Assembly (NCBI GenBank): GCA_019448385.1
Contig: JAGTXO010000031.1
Coordinates: 250,501-314,500, forward strand
From: Diacronema lutheri
Lineage: Eukaryota > Haptophyta > Pavlovophyceae > Pavlovales > Pavlovaceae
DNA length: 64,000 nt
Direction: 5' to 3'
The notes beneath the pieces are model-generated. The model worked only from the letters and a program-made list of their open reading frames with translations, was not told the DNA's origin and did not search any database. The position numbers were made by a program, and so were the translations under genes. The first letter of the stretch is position 1. Each line of letters opens with the position of its first letter. This document shows positions 20,541 through 31,456 of the stretch, piece after piece.

Positions 20541-23342
20541 ATGGCGCACGATCCAAATTCGGGCGCCATGGCGGAGCAGGCCGACCTGGCACAGGTCGCG
20601 CCGCACAAGTCGCGCATGTGGGGGGTGCTCCGGGCCAGCCAGCTCGCGCACAAGGTCATGCTTGCGGACGCCGGCTTGCCGCCTGAAGCGCCACGCGTGA
20701 ACGTGAACACGTTTGCCGACGCGATCGCCGCGGTCTCAGCGCTGACGCTCGACGACACGCGCGGGGAGGCGATGGCAGAGGACATGGTGCTGAGCTGGGT
20801 GGCGGGCGCGCAGATGCAGCGCGAGGAGGACGACGACGACGCGGCATCGACCGTCGGCTCCACCGTGCACGCGCCCGACGACCCGCTGCTGCCCGAGCCT
20901 GTCGCGACGGGGACGGACGGCGAGGCGGTCAACGAGTCGGCCGCCGCCGACGTGACGCCGAGGGCGCCGTCACTCTCGCGCAGGCGCACGAGCATGCAGC
21001 TAGCGATCAGCAGCATCCACGGCGGCGCTAGCACTGGCGGCGGCGGCGCCGCCGCCGCCGCCGCCCGCGTCGACGACGCCGACGACGCGCGCGATGCGCC
21101 CGCACGCAATGCGTGCGCGCCGCTGCGCACCGTCGCTGGCCATCTCGCGCGTGGCGCGCTGGCGCTGGTAATCTTTGCGTTGCGCGAGCTACTCTTCTTG
21201 CTGCTGATCCTCGCGCCGAGCTGCGTCGGCTTCATCACCCATCGCGACGAGCCCCTCCGTGCGCACTGGCAGATTTGGCTGCTGCGCCCGCTCTACGCGC
21301 TCGGCGTTGGCCGGGTCTTCTCGGCATGCGTCCTCGCCGCACTCGACGAGCCAGCCGTGCGCGAGGTGCTGCCGCGCAACGCGCTTGCGCTCGCTGAGGC
21401 GTTCCGCGGCTGGACGGCCACGGCGACGTGCGGCCTCATCGTCCATTTCGCGCTCTCCTACGCGCCGCTTCCGCTCGGCGGCGAGGCGCGCGCGTGGCGC
21501 GAGATCGGGCGGGTCCCCTGGCTCTTCGGCATCAACACGTGGGTCTTCGTGCTGGCGCTCACGCGCGGCGTCCTCGACGCGGTGGCGGAGGTCGTCTTCT
21601 TCGACATGCGCGACGCCCATTTTCAAAAGCGCGTCCAGACGGCACTCCTGCGCATGCGCTGCCTGCGCATCTTGTTCGCGACCGGCCGCGCGGCGCGCGA
21701 TCGCGCCGCGCGCGCGGCCGCTCGGCCAGCGGCGCAGCACGGCGCGCGCGGCGCGGCCGGGCGCATGCTTGGCGCGAGCGCGCACGCGATCGGCGCTGGC
21801 ATGGACGCCGGCGCGCGCCGCGTGCACTCCGCCGCGCACGAGCTGCACCAGGCGAGCGTCGCGATCCTGCGCCGACGAACGGCCGAGCGCGAGGCCGCGG
21901 CCACGGGCGAACTGGGCAAGGCCGACGCGCGCCGGCGCGCGCGCGGCGCGCTCGCGTCCGAGGACAGCGCGGCGGCGGCGGCGGCGGCGGGCGGCGGCGG
22001 CGGCGACGGCCCCGCCGACGGCGAGCTGTGCGTCGTCGACGAGCACGCGTTCGCATTCGACCTCGACTCCATCGCCGAGCAGCTCGAGCTCGTGCGCGCC
22101 GCGCTCTCACACACGCGCGACGGGCATTTCGCCTCGTCGCTCGCGCAGGCGCGCAAGCGCGCGGGCGGCGCGTACGACGCGCTGCTCATCGAGTACGAGC
22201 GCGAGCTCGAGCGCGCGCGCGCGCGCGAGGCGGAGGCCGAGCGCACGACCGCCGCCGCGGCGAACGCCGCCGGGCCCGCCAACGCCGCCGTCGCCACCGT
22301 CGAGGCGTCGCGGCCGCCGCACGCCAACGTGGATAACGCGGCCGATTGGCGGCCGCGCACTTTGCCGCGCGCGCGCCTCGTGCGCTGGTGCGTCCTCGCC
22401 TCGCGCCGGCGCGGCGCGGCGGCGGCGAGCAAGGTCGAGGACGAGCTCGCGTCGCTGTGGCCGGGCGCGACGGTCGACAAGTCCGAGTTCGTCGCGAGCG
22501 TCGAGCTCGTGTACCGCGAGCAGCGCTTCGTGCAGGCGGCGGTCGATTCGCTGGGCAACCTGCACCGCATGATGCACAACTTTCTGATCGGCTGCTGGGC
22601 GTTCATGCTAGGCCTCGCCGCCATCTTCCTCGTCGACTGGGGCTTTGCGCTTGATGGGTGGCTCCTCCCCCTCTCGTCCGGTATGCTCTCCGTTGCCTTC
22701 CTCTCCGGGCGCGTGCCGTACGAGGTGGCAGCGGGCATCGTCTACGTCGTGCTCGAGCGGCCGTACGACATCGGCGACCGCATCTACATCAACTCGCCCG
22801 GCGCCACGTCCAAGGACTGCGAGCCGCTCATCGTGCTGCAGATCGGCATGCTCTCGACCATCTGCTCGTCGCCAGTCACCGAGGACCAGCACATCATGCA
22901 GAACTACGTGCTGCGCGGGATGGGCGTCATCAACCTCGCGCGCTCGAGCCGCCCCTCCATCACGCTCACCGTGGACGTGCCCGCGCGCACGAGCGCGGCC
23001 AAGCTCACCGAGCTCGTCGAGGCCGTCTACGCGTACGCAGGCAGCGTGCCCGCCGAGTGGGCGGAGGTGCAGGGGCACAACATCGCGCCGGTGGACTACC
23101 GCGCCGGTGCCATCGAGCTCCAGTTCTACCTGCTCAGCGCGTACAAGCGCGTGCAAGTCGGCGACATCCTCAAGGCCAAGGGGCGCGCGTACATCTTCAT
23201 CCACGAGTACCAGCGTGGCGCGGGCTTTGAGATGGTGCGGCCCACGCAGCCGCTCAACGTGCGCTTCGAGCTGCGCTCAGAGCCGATCGGCGCCGCCGTC
23301 GAGCCGCCCGTCTCGCGCGGGGCGTCGCGGGTGTCGCTGTGA
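20541..23342 (+). CDS. MscS-type mechanosensitive ion channel (MSL-like)
   Basis: One exon encodes 933 residues. After an acidic cytosolic N-terminus, hydrophobic segments occur at about 205-230 (ALALVIFALRELLFLLLILA), 248-275, 293-315 and 325-350. A long charged cytosolic loop with Ala/Arg-rich coiled coil follows. The MscS core starts near 675 with FLIGCWAFMLGLAAIFLVDW, then the pore-lining helix and the family signature VLERPYDIGDRI (about 737-748), then the cytoplasmic beta domain (ITLTVDVPARTS, IELQFYL). This resembles plant MSL8-10 and fungal Msy proteins, which release ions on membrane tension. Plasma or intracellular membrane location cannot be decided. Confidence 0.88.
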   Translation: MAHDPNSGAMAEQADLAQVAPHKSRMWGVLRASQLAHKVMLADAGLPPEAPRVNVNTFADAIAAVSALTLDDTRGEAMAEDMVLSWVAGAQMQREEDDDDAASTVGSTVHAPDDPLLPEPVATGTDGEAVNESAAADVTPRAPSLSRRRTSMQLAISSIHGGASTGGGGAAAAAARVDDADDARDAPARNACAPLRTVAGHLARGALALVIFALRELLFLLLILAPSCVGFITHRDEPLRAHWQIWLLRPLYALGVGRVFSACVLAALDEPAVREVLPRNALALAEAFRGWTATATCGLIVHFALSYAPLPLGGEARAWREIGRVPWLFGINTWVFVLALTRGVLDAVAEVVFFDMRDAHFQKRVQTALLRMRCLRILFATGRAARDRAARAAARPAAQHGARGAAGRMLGASAHAIGAGMDAGARRVHSAAHELHQASVAILRRRTAEREAAATGELGKADARRRARGALASEDSAAAAAAAGGGGGDGPADGELCVVDEHAFAFDLDSIAEQLELVRAALSHTRDGHFASSLAQARKRAGGAYDALLIEYERELERARAREAEAERTTAAAANAAGPANAAVATVEASRPPHANVDNAADWRPRTLPRARLVRWCVLASRRRGAAAASKVEDELASLWPGATVDKSEFVASVELVYREQRFVQAAVDSLGNLHRMMHNFLIGCWAFMLGLAAIFLVDWGFALDGWLLPLSSGMLSVAFLSGRVPYEVAAGIVYVVLERPYDIGDRIYINSPGATSKDCEPLIVLQIGMLSTICSSPVTEDQHIMQNYVLRGMGVINLARSSRPSITLTVDVPARTSAAKLTELVEAVYAYAGSVPAEWAEVQGHNIAPVDYRAGAIELQFYLLSAYKRVQVGDILKAKGRAYIFIHEYQRGAGFEMVRPTQPLNVRFELRSEPIGAAVEPPVSRGASRVSL

Positions 23343-23469
23343 GTCCCTCCCAAAGCCATCATATTGTTGTGCGTGCGAAACGGAAGTGTAACTGACAAGA
23401 ACTTCTTGGTACCTCGAGTTGGGGCAGCAAGTGTGTCTCGTGCATCCTCAACCGCCAAACCGCCGGAGC

Positions 23470-26151
23470 ATGGGGACGACGCCGCCGCCAGGTGCTGCCG
23501 CGCTGCCGGAGCCGGGGAGCGCTCCGCTGGACGCTGCGGCGCCCAAGGCCGCCGCGATGCTCGTCCGTCGCAACTCCTTCTCGCACGTGCGCAAGGGCGA
23601 CAAGACGTTCGCGCCTGGCGCGCACGCGCTCCCGCACGCGCCGGCGCGTGCGCCGGCCGCGCTGACCAAGGGCGGCGGTACGATGCGCAGCGGTGCAGCC
23701 GCGCGCACCGATGAAGCCGAGCCCGCTGATGAGTACGAGTCTGACTTTGACGCCGACGCCGATAACGCGCCCGCGCCCGCACGCGCGGCCGGCGCGGAGG
23801 CGACGGCTGCCGCCGCGCTCGACGAGGCGTCTGTGGTCGACGAGGAGGAGGAGTGGGTGCCTCTCTCGGAGGTCGAGGAGCAGCTCCAGCTCGCGCTCGC
23901 CGAGCAGCGAATTGAGGCTGAGACCGCGCGCCGCATCTCGATGAGCGCCCTCGAGGGCGAGCTCGACCGCGCGCGATCCGAACTTGCGGGCGCGCGGCGC
24001 GCGCTCTCGCTGCAGGTCGCCGAGGCGGCAAGCGCGGCGGAGGCGCTGCAACGCGCGCGCCGCGTCGGTGAGAAGCGTGACGAGGCGCGAGTCGCAGACC
24101 CCGCCGATGGCGCACCGGCGCGTGACGATGACGACGCGCGCGCGGCGCGCGCGCTGCTCGCCGCCGCCGACGGCCGGGCGCGCGCGGCGGAGGCGGCGAC
24201 GGCCGAGGCGCGCGCCGCGCGCGAGCGCGTGGAAGCGACGCTCGAGGCTGAACGCGCGAGCCACGCGCGAGCGCTCAGCGCCGCTCGGGCCGCCGTCGCC
24301 GCCGACGCGGCTGCCAGCGCGCGCGCGGCGAGCGCGGACGTGGACATGGTCACCGCCGAGCTCCACGCGCGCGCCGAGCGCGTAAGCGCGCAGCTTGGCG
24401 AGGCGTGCGCGGAGGCGCACGCCGAGCGCGCGCGCGCGGAGGCGCTGGCCGCCGAGCTTGCCGCTGCGCGCGCCGACGCCGCTCGCGCGGTGGCGTGCGA
24501 GCGCGCGCGCGCTGACACGGCCGCCGCCGAACTCGCGACCGCGCGCGCGCAGCGCGACGCGGCGGCCGCCGAGCGCGACGCCGCGCGCGCGGCGGCCGAT
24601 GCGAGCGCGCGCGCCACCGAGGCCAACGCGCGCGCCGCGCTCGAGGACGTCAGCGCGAAGCTCGCCGCGGCGCGGCGCGCGGCAGAGGCCGCGGCGGCCG
24701 ATGCGGCCGCCGCGCGCGCCACGGCGGACGGCGAGCTCGCCGAGGCGCGCGCGGCGTGCGAGGCCGTGCGCGCGCAGCTCGCGCGCGCGGAGGACGTGGC
24801 GTGCGCCGCGCGCGCGCACGCCGCGGATGCGGCGTCGCGCGCGGACGCGAGCGCGCGCGAGCTGCGCGCGGCGCACGACGCGGTCGTGGAGGCGCGCGGC
24901 AACATTCGTTGCTACGCGCGCGTGCGTCCGCCGTCCGCCGCCGAGGAGGCAGCGGGCGCACTTGCCGACGTTGCGCTGCCCGCGTGCGCGGACACGGGCA
25001 CGCTCAGCTTGTGCGCGCCCACCGAGGGCAAGGCGGGCAGCTTCACGTTCGACCGCGCGTACGGGCCGTCGGTGAGCACGGCCGATCTCTTCGCGGACGG
25101 CGTCGCGCCGCTCGTTGCCTCGTTCTCGCACGGCTTCTCCGTGTGCGTGCTCGCGTACGGGCAGACGGGCTCGGGCAAGACGCACACGATGCTTGGCGAT
25201 GCGTTCAGCCCGGGCGTCAACGTGCTCGCGCTTAGGGTGCGCACGCCCCGCGACCCGCGCGGCGCGTCCGGTTGATGCGCGCGCGCGCGTGCGATCTGGG
25301 CGCGCGCAGCCGGCCGCGCGAGCGCTGAGCGCGCCATTAGCCCCCCGGCGCACCCTCCCGTCGCGACGCGCACGGCGTGCGCGCGCGCGCAGGATGCGTT
25401 CGCCGCGGCTGCGGCGGCCGAGGCGAGCGGGCAGCGCGCGAGCAGCAGCTTCAGCTTGTCCATGTGCGAGGTGTACAACGAGGCTGTCTTTGACCTGCTG
25501 CCAAAGGGCGCCACCTGCGCCGGCGCGCTGCGCGAAGGCAAAGGGCTTGACGTGCGTCTTGGCCCGAACGGCGTCTTCGTCGACGGGCAGGCCAAGCATG
25601 CCGTCACGAGCGTCGAGCAGACCCTCGAGCTCCTCGTGCGCGCGCGGCGTGGCCGCGCCCGCGCGGCTTGGCTGACCGACTTCGCCGCGCGGCGTGCGCG
25701 CTGACCCAGCCCCTCTCCCATCTTCGCGCGCCTTTCCCGCCCTTTCTTTGCACCCACCCTTTGGATGCTCGTGTTGTCCAACGTGAACAGGCGCTCGGCG
25801 GCAGGAACCGCTCGGTGGGCGGCCATGAGATGAACGCGCATTCAAGCCGCTCGCACCTCGTCGTGACGCTCGAGCTCGTCGCGACCACGTCGCCGGCGAC
25901 GACGGCGCCGTCCAGCAATGCGGGCGCGCGTCGCGGCAACGCGGCGAGCGGCGGCGTGGAGACAACGGCCGAGTCATTCTGCGCAAAGCTGCAGCTCGTC
26001 GACCTGGCGGGCTCAGAGCGCGTCGGGCGCACCGAGGCTACGGGCGATCGGCTCAAGGAGGCGCAGCACATCAACAAGAGCCTCTCCGCGCTCGGCGACG
26101 TCATTGCGGCCCTCGGCGCCGCGCAGACAAGCGGCAAGCGAGCGCCGCCCA

Positions 26152-26184
<33 letters not shown>

Positions 26185-26708
26185 GTGCGTTCATCCCGTA
26201 CCGCAATTCGAAGCTTACGCTCCTCCTCTCCGACGCGCTCGGTGGCCGCTCCAAGGTGCTCATGCTCGTGACCGCGTCGCCCACCGCCAGCAGCGCGTCG
26301 GAAAGCCTGAGCGCGCTCGCCTTCGCGCAGAGATGCCGCGCGATCGAGCTCGGCGCGGCGCGGCGCGCGCTCGAGCCGAGCGACGCTGCGCGCTACCGGC
26401 GCGAGATCGCCGCGCTGCACGCGCAGCTCGCCGCCGCGGGGCTCTCACCGGACACGGGCGCGCTCGATGCGCCAGCGCCAAGCGCGTCGGCCGCGCCCGT
26501 GCCGAGCCCGTTCGGCCGCTCGGCCTCCGCCGCGAGCGTCGGCTCGCCGGCCGTGTCGCCCACCAGCAGCGCGCGCCCGTCGCCCACCGCCACGCGGCCC
26601 GGCTTGGCGAGCGGCGCCGCCGGCCGCGCCGCGCACTCGCCGCTGTCCGCGGGGCTGCGAGCGGGCATGACCGCATCTGCCCTGCGCCGCAGTCCTATGG
26701 GCCCGTAG
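23470..26708 (+). CDS. Kinesin-14 (C-terminal motor kinesin)
   Basis: Exons 23470-25236, 25393-25635 and 25791-26708 join in phase 0 to give 975 residues. An N-terminal disordered region and about 300 residues of coiled coil lead into the neck EARGNIRCYARVRP, diagnostic of minus-end-directed kinesin-14. The motor shows the P-loop GQTGSGKTHT (about 564), SMCEVYNEAVFDLLP, switch I NAHSSRSH, switch II VDLAGSERV and YRNSKLTLLLSDALGG. The exon 2/3 junction LL-ALGGRNRSVGGHEMN keeps kinesin spacing. A Ser/Pro-rich tail follows the motor. The upstream open frame to 23419 has no ATG. Its stop lies 23 bp from the convergent neighbour's stop. Likely a spindle or axoneme-related microtubule motor. Confidence 0.92.
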
Positions 26709-26731
26709 GCCCCAACTACGAAAAACGAGTT

Positions 26732-29554
26732 TCAGTGCTTGGACGACGGCGGGACTGGCGCGCCGTCAGACGCACGGCGAGCGCCCGTGCGCGTCCACTC
26801 GGCGGGCGAGCCGCCGAACGCCTCGCGCAGCTCGCCGACCGCGCGCGCGCTGAGCGGCGGAATCCGCCCAGACCGCTCGGTCGGGTCGCACGACGTGACG
26901 AAGTTGGTCACGACGTACTTGGCCGTTGCGCCCGTGATCGCGCCGCCCGCGTGGAAATGCGTCGGTCCCGCCGGGAAGAGGAGGAGCGCACCCGCCTCGG
27001 GCCGGACTGCGAGGCCGTCCGGCGGCGACACGAAGAGCGTCTCACCGCCGTCGCCGTCGCCGAGCGTGTTTAAAAAGATCAGCGCCGCCAGCTCGCGGCA
27101 GTTGGGCCCGGCACGGTCCGAATGCCAATCATGGGCGCCGGCGGCCGAGCCGTCCGGCGCGGGCGCGCTGTACCGCTTCACGCGGAAGCCCTCGTCGTAG
27201 AGCGGGTTGGGCAGGCGCGCGAACCCCGGGTGCGCGCGCTCGTACTTTGAAACGGCCGCGCTGAGCGCGCGTAGCAGCAGGTGCTCCGGCCCGGCCCAGT
27301 GCGGCGCGGCCGAACGCGACATATCAACTTCCGTCGTGCGCTTGGCCAACGGGTCGATGCGCGCGAGCCCGAGCCGCGCGCCGAGCACGTTACCCGCGTA
27401 CTGCTCGAGCGCGTGCGCCTCAAAGAGCTCGACAATGTGCGCGCACAGCTCGGCCGAAATTGCCGTCCGGTACAGCCGGACGAGCGGGTCCGCCGCGGCG
27501 CCGAGCGAGCCGTCGGCCGCGGCGGCGATCGCCTCGTCCGAGCGCGCGTGCGCGCGCAACGCGCCAACGGTGGGCGCGGCTGGCCGCGGCGCGTCGCGCA
27601 GCGCGTGGTAGAGACGCGCCGACGTGGACCGCGCGAGCACGTCCTCGAGCACCGCCAGGTTGTCAAGGACGGCGCGCCTCTGCTCTGCCGGGCCGCCGAG
27701 CGCGAGCGCCGCGCGCCAGCACGCGTCGGCGCGCGACATATCGCCCGCGCGGAAGCTGTCGATCCCCGCCTCGGCGATCGCCGCGAACGCCTCGCCCTCG
27801 CCCCGCCCGCCGCGCGCCTCGCCGCGCGCCGCTGCACGCAACGCCGTCGCCCGGTCCACGTCGGCGCGCCTCGCGCCGCACGCGCTCGTCGCGTCGGTCG
27901 CGCCGCCCCACACGCCCCCCGTGTGCAGCCACGTGCCTGGCTTGTCGCTCGACGGCGGTGCGCCGCACGCGTCAGCCACGTGGTCGGCGTCCGCGCCGCT
28001 CACGCCCATTGGCGCCGGCGCACCCGCCGCGCCGACGCTCACCGCGACGGCCGCCTCTGCGCCGGCGTTGCGGAGCGCGCGCGCGCGCGCGGGCGCGGCG
28101 AGCGCGCACGCCCAGAAGGCGAGAGCGGGCGATGCGGCGGCGAGCGCCTGGCGTAGCGGCCCGTCCGGCGCGTACTCGCCGCCGTCGCCGGCGCCGCGTC
28201 GCACGGCGCCCTTGGCTTCGCGCGCGCCGACGGCGAGCGCGGCGCCGATTTCAAACTCGGCGGGCGGGGGCAGCCGAGCGTGCGGCAGCAGCCTGCGCAG
28301 CGCGCGCGCGGGCAGCTCCGAATGGTCGAGGACGAGCAGCTCGCCGCCCGCGCCGCCGTCGTCGCTGCCTCCACCGTCGGTCAGCGCGGCCGCGCGCTCG
28401 GCCGCGCGCTTGGCGGCGCCCTCCAACACTGCGTTCTGCACGGCTACAAGGTGCGCGGCGCAGTACGTTTCGGCGGGCAGGCTGAGCGGGTCGAGCGCGC
28501 CGCCCTCGTCGCGCGCGCGCGCCACCTGCCCCGCCGACGCGTTGCCCGCTGCGAGCGGCAGGCCGGCCGCGCGCGCGCCGGCGAGCACGGCAGCGACGTG
28601 CCGACCGGGCGCGGCGCGCGAGCGGAGGCACGAGCTGCGTGCGAGCGCGCGCCGGCGCGATTCGCCGGGCGCGAGCGGCGGGTTGAGCAGCGCGGCCATC
28701 ACCTCGGCCGGCTCGCGCGTGAGCAGCGCCCAGCGCGCGCGCGGCCACGCGCGCGCGAGCATGGCGTGCGCGTCGTCAGCCGCGAGCTGCGCGTTGCTCG
28801 GCAATTTGACGACCAGACTGGCACCAGCGCTGCCGAGAAGGGCCAACCCGGCGGCGGGGCGCGCGACGCGCGCGGCGTGCGCTGCATGAGCGTGCAACGC
28901 GCGTGCGGGTGCTGACGCCTCCGATCCCGCCGCTACGGCCGCCTGCGCCGCGCCAAGCCTCGCCGCGCCGCCGCGCCACGCGAGGTGCGCGAGCATGCGG
29001 AGCAAGAGCGCGCGCTCAGCCGCGCTCAGCTGCGCGTGTGCGAGCACCTCATAGACGTGCTCGGGCTCAGCGAGCACGAGGGTGCCGGGCAGAGCGGCGA
29101 GCATGTTGCTCAGTGCCGTCGAGCCGCAGCGCGCCACGTGGAAGAGGACGAGCGCCGGCTGCGCCCAGTGCGCACTGAGCGGCCCGTGCTCGCGCGCGAC
29201 GGCGGCGAGCAGCTCGGGCGCGGCCATCGGCGGCGAAGCGGCGGCGTCGCAGCCGCTCGCCGCAACGAGGTCTGCAAAGAACGGCTGCGACGGCGGATCG
29301 CGCTTCTGCTCTTCGAAGCGCAGCGCGCAAAAGCGCACGCCCACCCGCGCGAGACCGCCGCCGCGCGCGCCGTCGTCCGCGCCGGCGAGGGGCACGAGGG
29401 CGATGGGCACCTCGTGCACGCCGGGTAGACGCGCGGCGGCGAACGTGCTCAGTAGCTGCGCAAGAAGCTCGTCCTCGCCCCCCGCGCCCTCTCCGCCTGC
29501 GCCGACGGCGAGCACCACGAGCGCAGCTAGACGACATCTCCTCCGCGCCGCCAT
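26732..29554 (-). CDS. Sulfotransferase-like / prolyl 4-hydroxylase fusion, secreted
   Basis: From the ATG at 29554 the protein has 940 residues and begins with a signal peptide (MAARRRCRLAALVVLAVGAG); an in-frame ATG at 29617 would bury it. Residues about 135-330 resemble a sulfotransferase: LVLFHVARCGSTALSNMLAA (phosphosulfate loop at 142-146), LAEPEHV, and LLTREPAEVMAALLNPPLAP. A helical, TPR-like stretch follows (IDSFRAGDMSRADACWRAAL). The C-terminus is a 2-oxoglutarate/Fe(II) dioxygenase of the prolyl 4-hydroxylase type: HDWHSDRAGP supplies the HxD pair (811/813), then GGETLFV, LLFPAGPTHFHAG (distal His near 868) and a Lys at about 879. Acting in the ER/Golgi on wall glycoproteins is inference. 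Confidence 0.8.
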   Translation of the reverse strand: MAARRRCRLAALVVLAVGAGGEGAGGEDELLAQLLSTFAAARLPGVHEVPIALVPLAGADDGARGGGLARVGVRFCALRFEEQKRDPPSQPFFADLVAASGCDAAASPPMAAPELLAAVAREHGPLSAHWAQPALVLFHVARCGSTALSNMLAALPGTLVLAEPEHVYEVLAHAQLSAAERALLLRMLAHLAWRGGAARLGAAQAAVAAGSEASAPARALHAHAAHAARVARPAAGLALLGSAGASLVVKLPSNAQLAADDAHAMLARAWPRARWALLTREPAEVMAALLNPPLAPGESRRRALARSSCLRSRAAPGRHVAAVLAGARAAGLPLAAGNASAGQVARARDEGGALDPLSLPAETYCAAHLVAVQNAVLEGAAKRAAERAAALTDGGGSDDGGAGGELLVLDHSELPARALRRLLPHARLPPPAEFEIGAALAVGAREAKGAVRRGAGDGGEYAPDGPLRQALAAASPALAFWACALAAPARARALRNAGAEAAVAVSVGAAGAPAPMGVSGADADHVADACGAPPSSDKPGTWLHTGGVWGGATDATSACGARRADVDRATALRAAARGEARGGRGEGEAFAAIAEAGIDSFRAGDMSRADACWRAALALGGPAEQRRAVLDNLAVLEDVLARSTSARLYHALRDAPRPAAPTVGALRAHARSDEAIAAAADGSLGAAADPLVRLYRTAISAELCAHIVELFEAHALEQYAGNVLGARLGLARIDPLAKRTTEVDMSRSAAPHWAGPEHLLLRALSAAVSKYERAHPGFARLPNPLYDEGFRVKRYSAPAPDGSAAGAHDWHSDRAGPNCRELAALIFLNTLGDGDGGETLFVSPPDGLAVRPEAGALLLFPAGPTHFHAGGAITGATAKYVVTNFVTSCDPTERSGRIPPLSARAVGELREAFGGSPAEWTRTGARRASDGAPVPPSSKH

Positions 29555-29642
29555 CGTTTCCCTCCCCGCCGCGGCGTCCACCAACCAAAAGACGTCGCGC
29601 AAAAAGGAAAAACTCATCTCGGATTTTCATTTTGAGAAGGCC

Positions 29643-31273
29643 ATGCCGCACGGGGCCGCGGCGCGTAGCCGGGCGGCCGAGCGTGCGCTGCCAGGCCTCG
29701 CGCTGTTCGCGCTGGCCGGCCTCGCACAAGGATGGCACCCAGCTGTGTCGCCCAGCACGCGCGCGCCGCGCGGCACCACGGCCGCGATGGTCTTGCGCGC
29801 GCGCGCTGTCCGGATGGGCGCCGACGGCAGCTCAGACCCCGACCGCTTCCTCAACGAGCTGGAGGAGGCACTGAAGCACGCGGTCGACCTAGAGCAGTTT
29901 GACGAGGCGGCTAAGGCGCGCCAGCGCCTGCAGGACTTCATGCTCGAGCGCGGCGACGTGAACGGCGTCCTCAACTGCAACCGCGACTTTTACGAGGCCT
30001 TCTCGAGCGGCAGCGTCGAGCGGATGGGCAAGGTGTGGTACTCGGACGACCACGTGCAGTGCGTGCACGCGGGGCACAAGGCGCTGCGCGGGTACGAGCG
30101 GATCATGTCCGCGTTCACCGCCCAGTTTCGCACCGTCCGCTCGCTCACCGTCACCGCCGAGGACGTGCGCGTGACGGTGCGCGGGACGCTGGCGTGGGTG
30201 CTATGCACGCAGCACATGCGCCACGCGCCGACGGGATCGCACCGCGCACTGATGGCGACCAACATCTTCCGCTGTGCCGCCGGCCGCTGGTACCTCGTGC
30301 ACCACCACGCGGGCTACGTGAAGGGCGGGCCCGCGCTCGGCGGCGCGCTCGGCGGCGGGTTTGGCGCCCTGGGCGATGGCGAGTCAAACGGCCTCGGCTC
30401 GGGGATTCGAATCATCGACGCGTCGACGATGGGCGGCGGCGGCTCGCTCGACGACATCACCGGCCTCATCGGCCGCGTGATGGACGGCAGCTCCTCCGGC
30501 ACGCACATCCTCTCCTCGCAGTCGGGAGACGAGGGTATTCTAATCACCGATGACGAAACCGCTGCTGAAGAGCTTTGCCGCGCGACGCTGCAGTACGTCT
30601 GCACGCTCGGTCGAGAGCGCGCGCTCACCGGCCGGCAGAAGCGCGTCCTCGTCACCGACGTGATCGAGCACGATGGCGAGGAATCTCCGGTGCGTCCTGC
30701 CCGCGCCGCGCCCGCGCCCGCACCGCCCGCCGCACCGTCCGCCGCACCTGGCAGCGCGCGGGTCGCCGCTGGTCAAATGCGCTGCGGGCTCGCGGCTGAC
30801 TCGCTTCCCCGCTTTCCTGCCGTGCACGCGCATCGCGCAGGCCTACATCGTGCGTGCCTTCAAGCTGCTATGCCTGAGCAAGAATGGCGAGCTGGTGGTG
30901 CGTGCCCCCCCCCCCCCCCATTAACCCCTTTTCCCCTTCTCCCCTCCCCCCCCCCGTCTCCCCTTGCCCCCTGCCCCCTGCCTCCCTCGCCCCGCGCCCT
31001 GCCGCTCTCGGCTAATGCTCGTGATCAGTGTGGTTGAGCGATTCCTCCGCGCGGCGTAACGCATCCCCCCTCCCCCTCTCCCTCCCCTCCCCACCCCTCC
31101 CCTCCCCTCCCCTCCCCTCCCTTCAGTCGGATTCGTTTGCGCGTGACGAATTCCTCGTGCAGTGCAAGCTCGAGGCACGCCGCCTCGCCGCGTCGCAGGA
31201 GCGGCCGAGGACTGCATCCAGCCGCGACGAGGCCGATGTGGACGACGACATGAGCGACGCGCTGCTCGACTGA
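29643..31273 (+). CDS. UVR-motif and SnoaL/NTF2-like domain protein, probably targeted
   Basis: Exons 29643-30689, 30841-30897 and 31127-31273 join in phase 0 to give 416 residues. A hydrophobic stretch (ALPGLALFALAGLAQG) followed by a basic region suggests a signal plus transit peptide, so a complex plastid is a likely destination. Residues about 60-100 (FLNELEEALKHAVDLEQFDE, AKARQRLQDF) fit a UVR motif. Residues about 112-225 form an NTF2/SnoaL-like domain (FYEAFSSGSVERMGKVWYSD, ending GRWYLVHHHAGYV). Intron 2 is filled with C-rich tracts, and its donor could be 30895 instead of 30898. The protein ends MSDALLD. It is divergent from the fusion gene over 88 bp. Function unknown. Confidence 0.75.
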
Positions 31274-31456
31274 GCTCGGCACATGGCGCGCGCGCGCGAT
31301 CCACCGTCCGTGCGCGTCTTGACGTCAAGCAAGGAGGGCCGCCGTCGGCACGCCGAAGGGCGTGGTCGTCTGGTCGAGCGCCCGGCCACGGGCAACCTAA
31401 GTCAGAAATAACGGAAACGGGGGCAGTAGTCAGTACACTGTGACAAGGAGCGACGG
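31274..31456. other. Convergent 3' intergenic region
   Basis: This 183-bp spacer lies between two stop codons. It contains the 12-bp palindrome CTTGACGTCAAG at 31318-31329 and nothing else I can support. Confidence 0.4.

Noticed and set aside
31318-31329. CTTGACGTCAAG palindrome as a CRE-type regulatory site
   Set aside because: It lies in a convergent 3' spacer with no nearby start; a chance palindrome is as likely.
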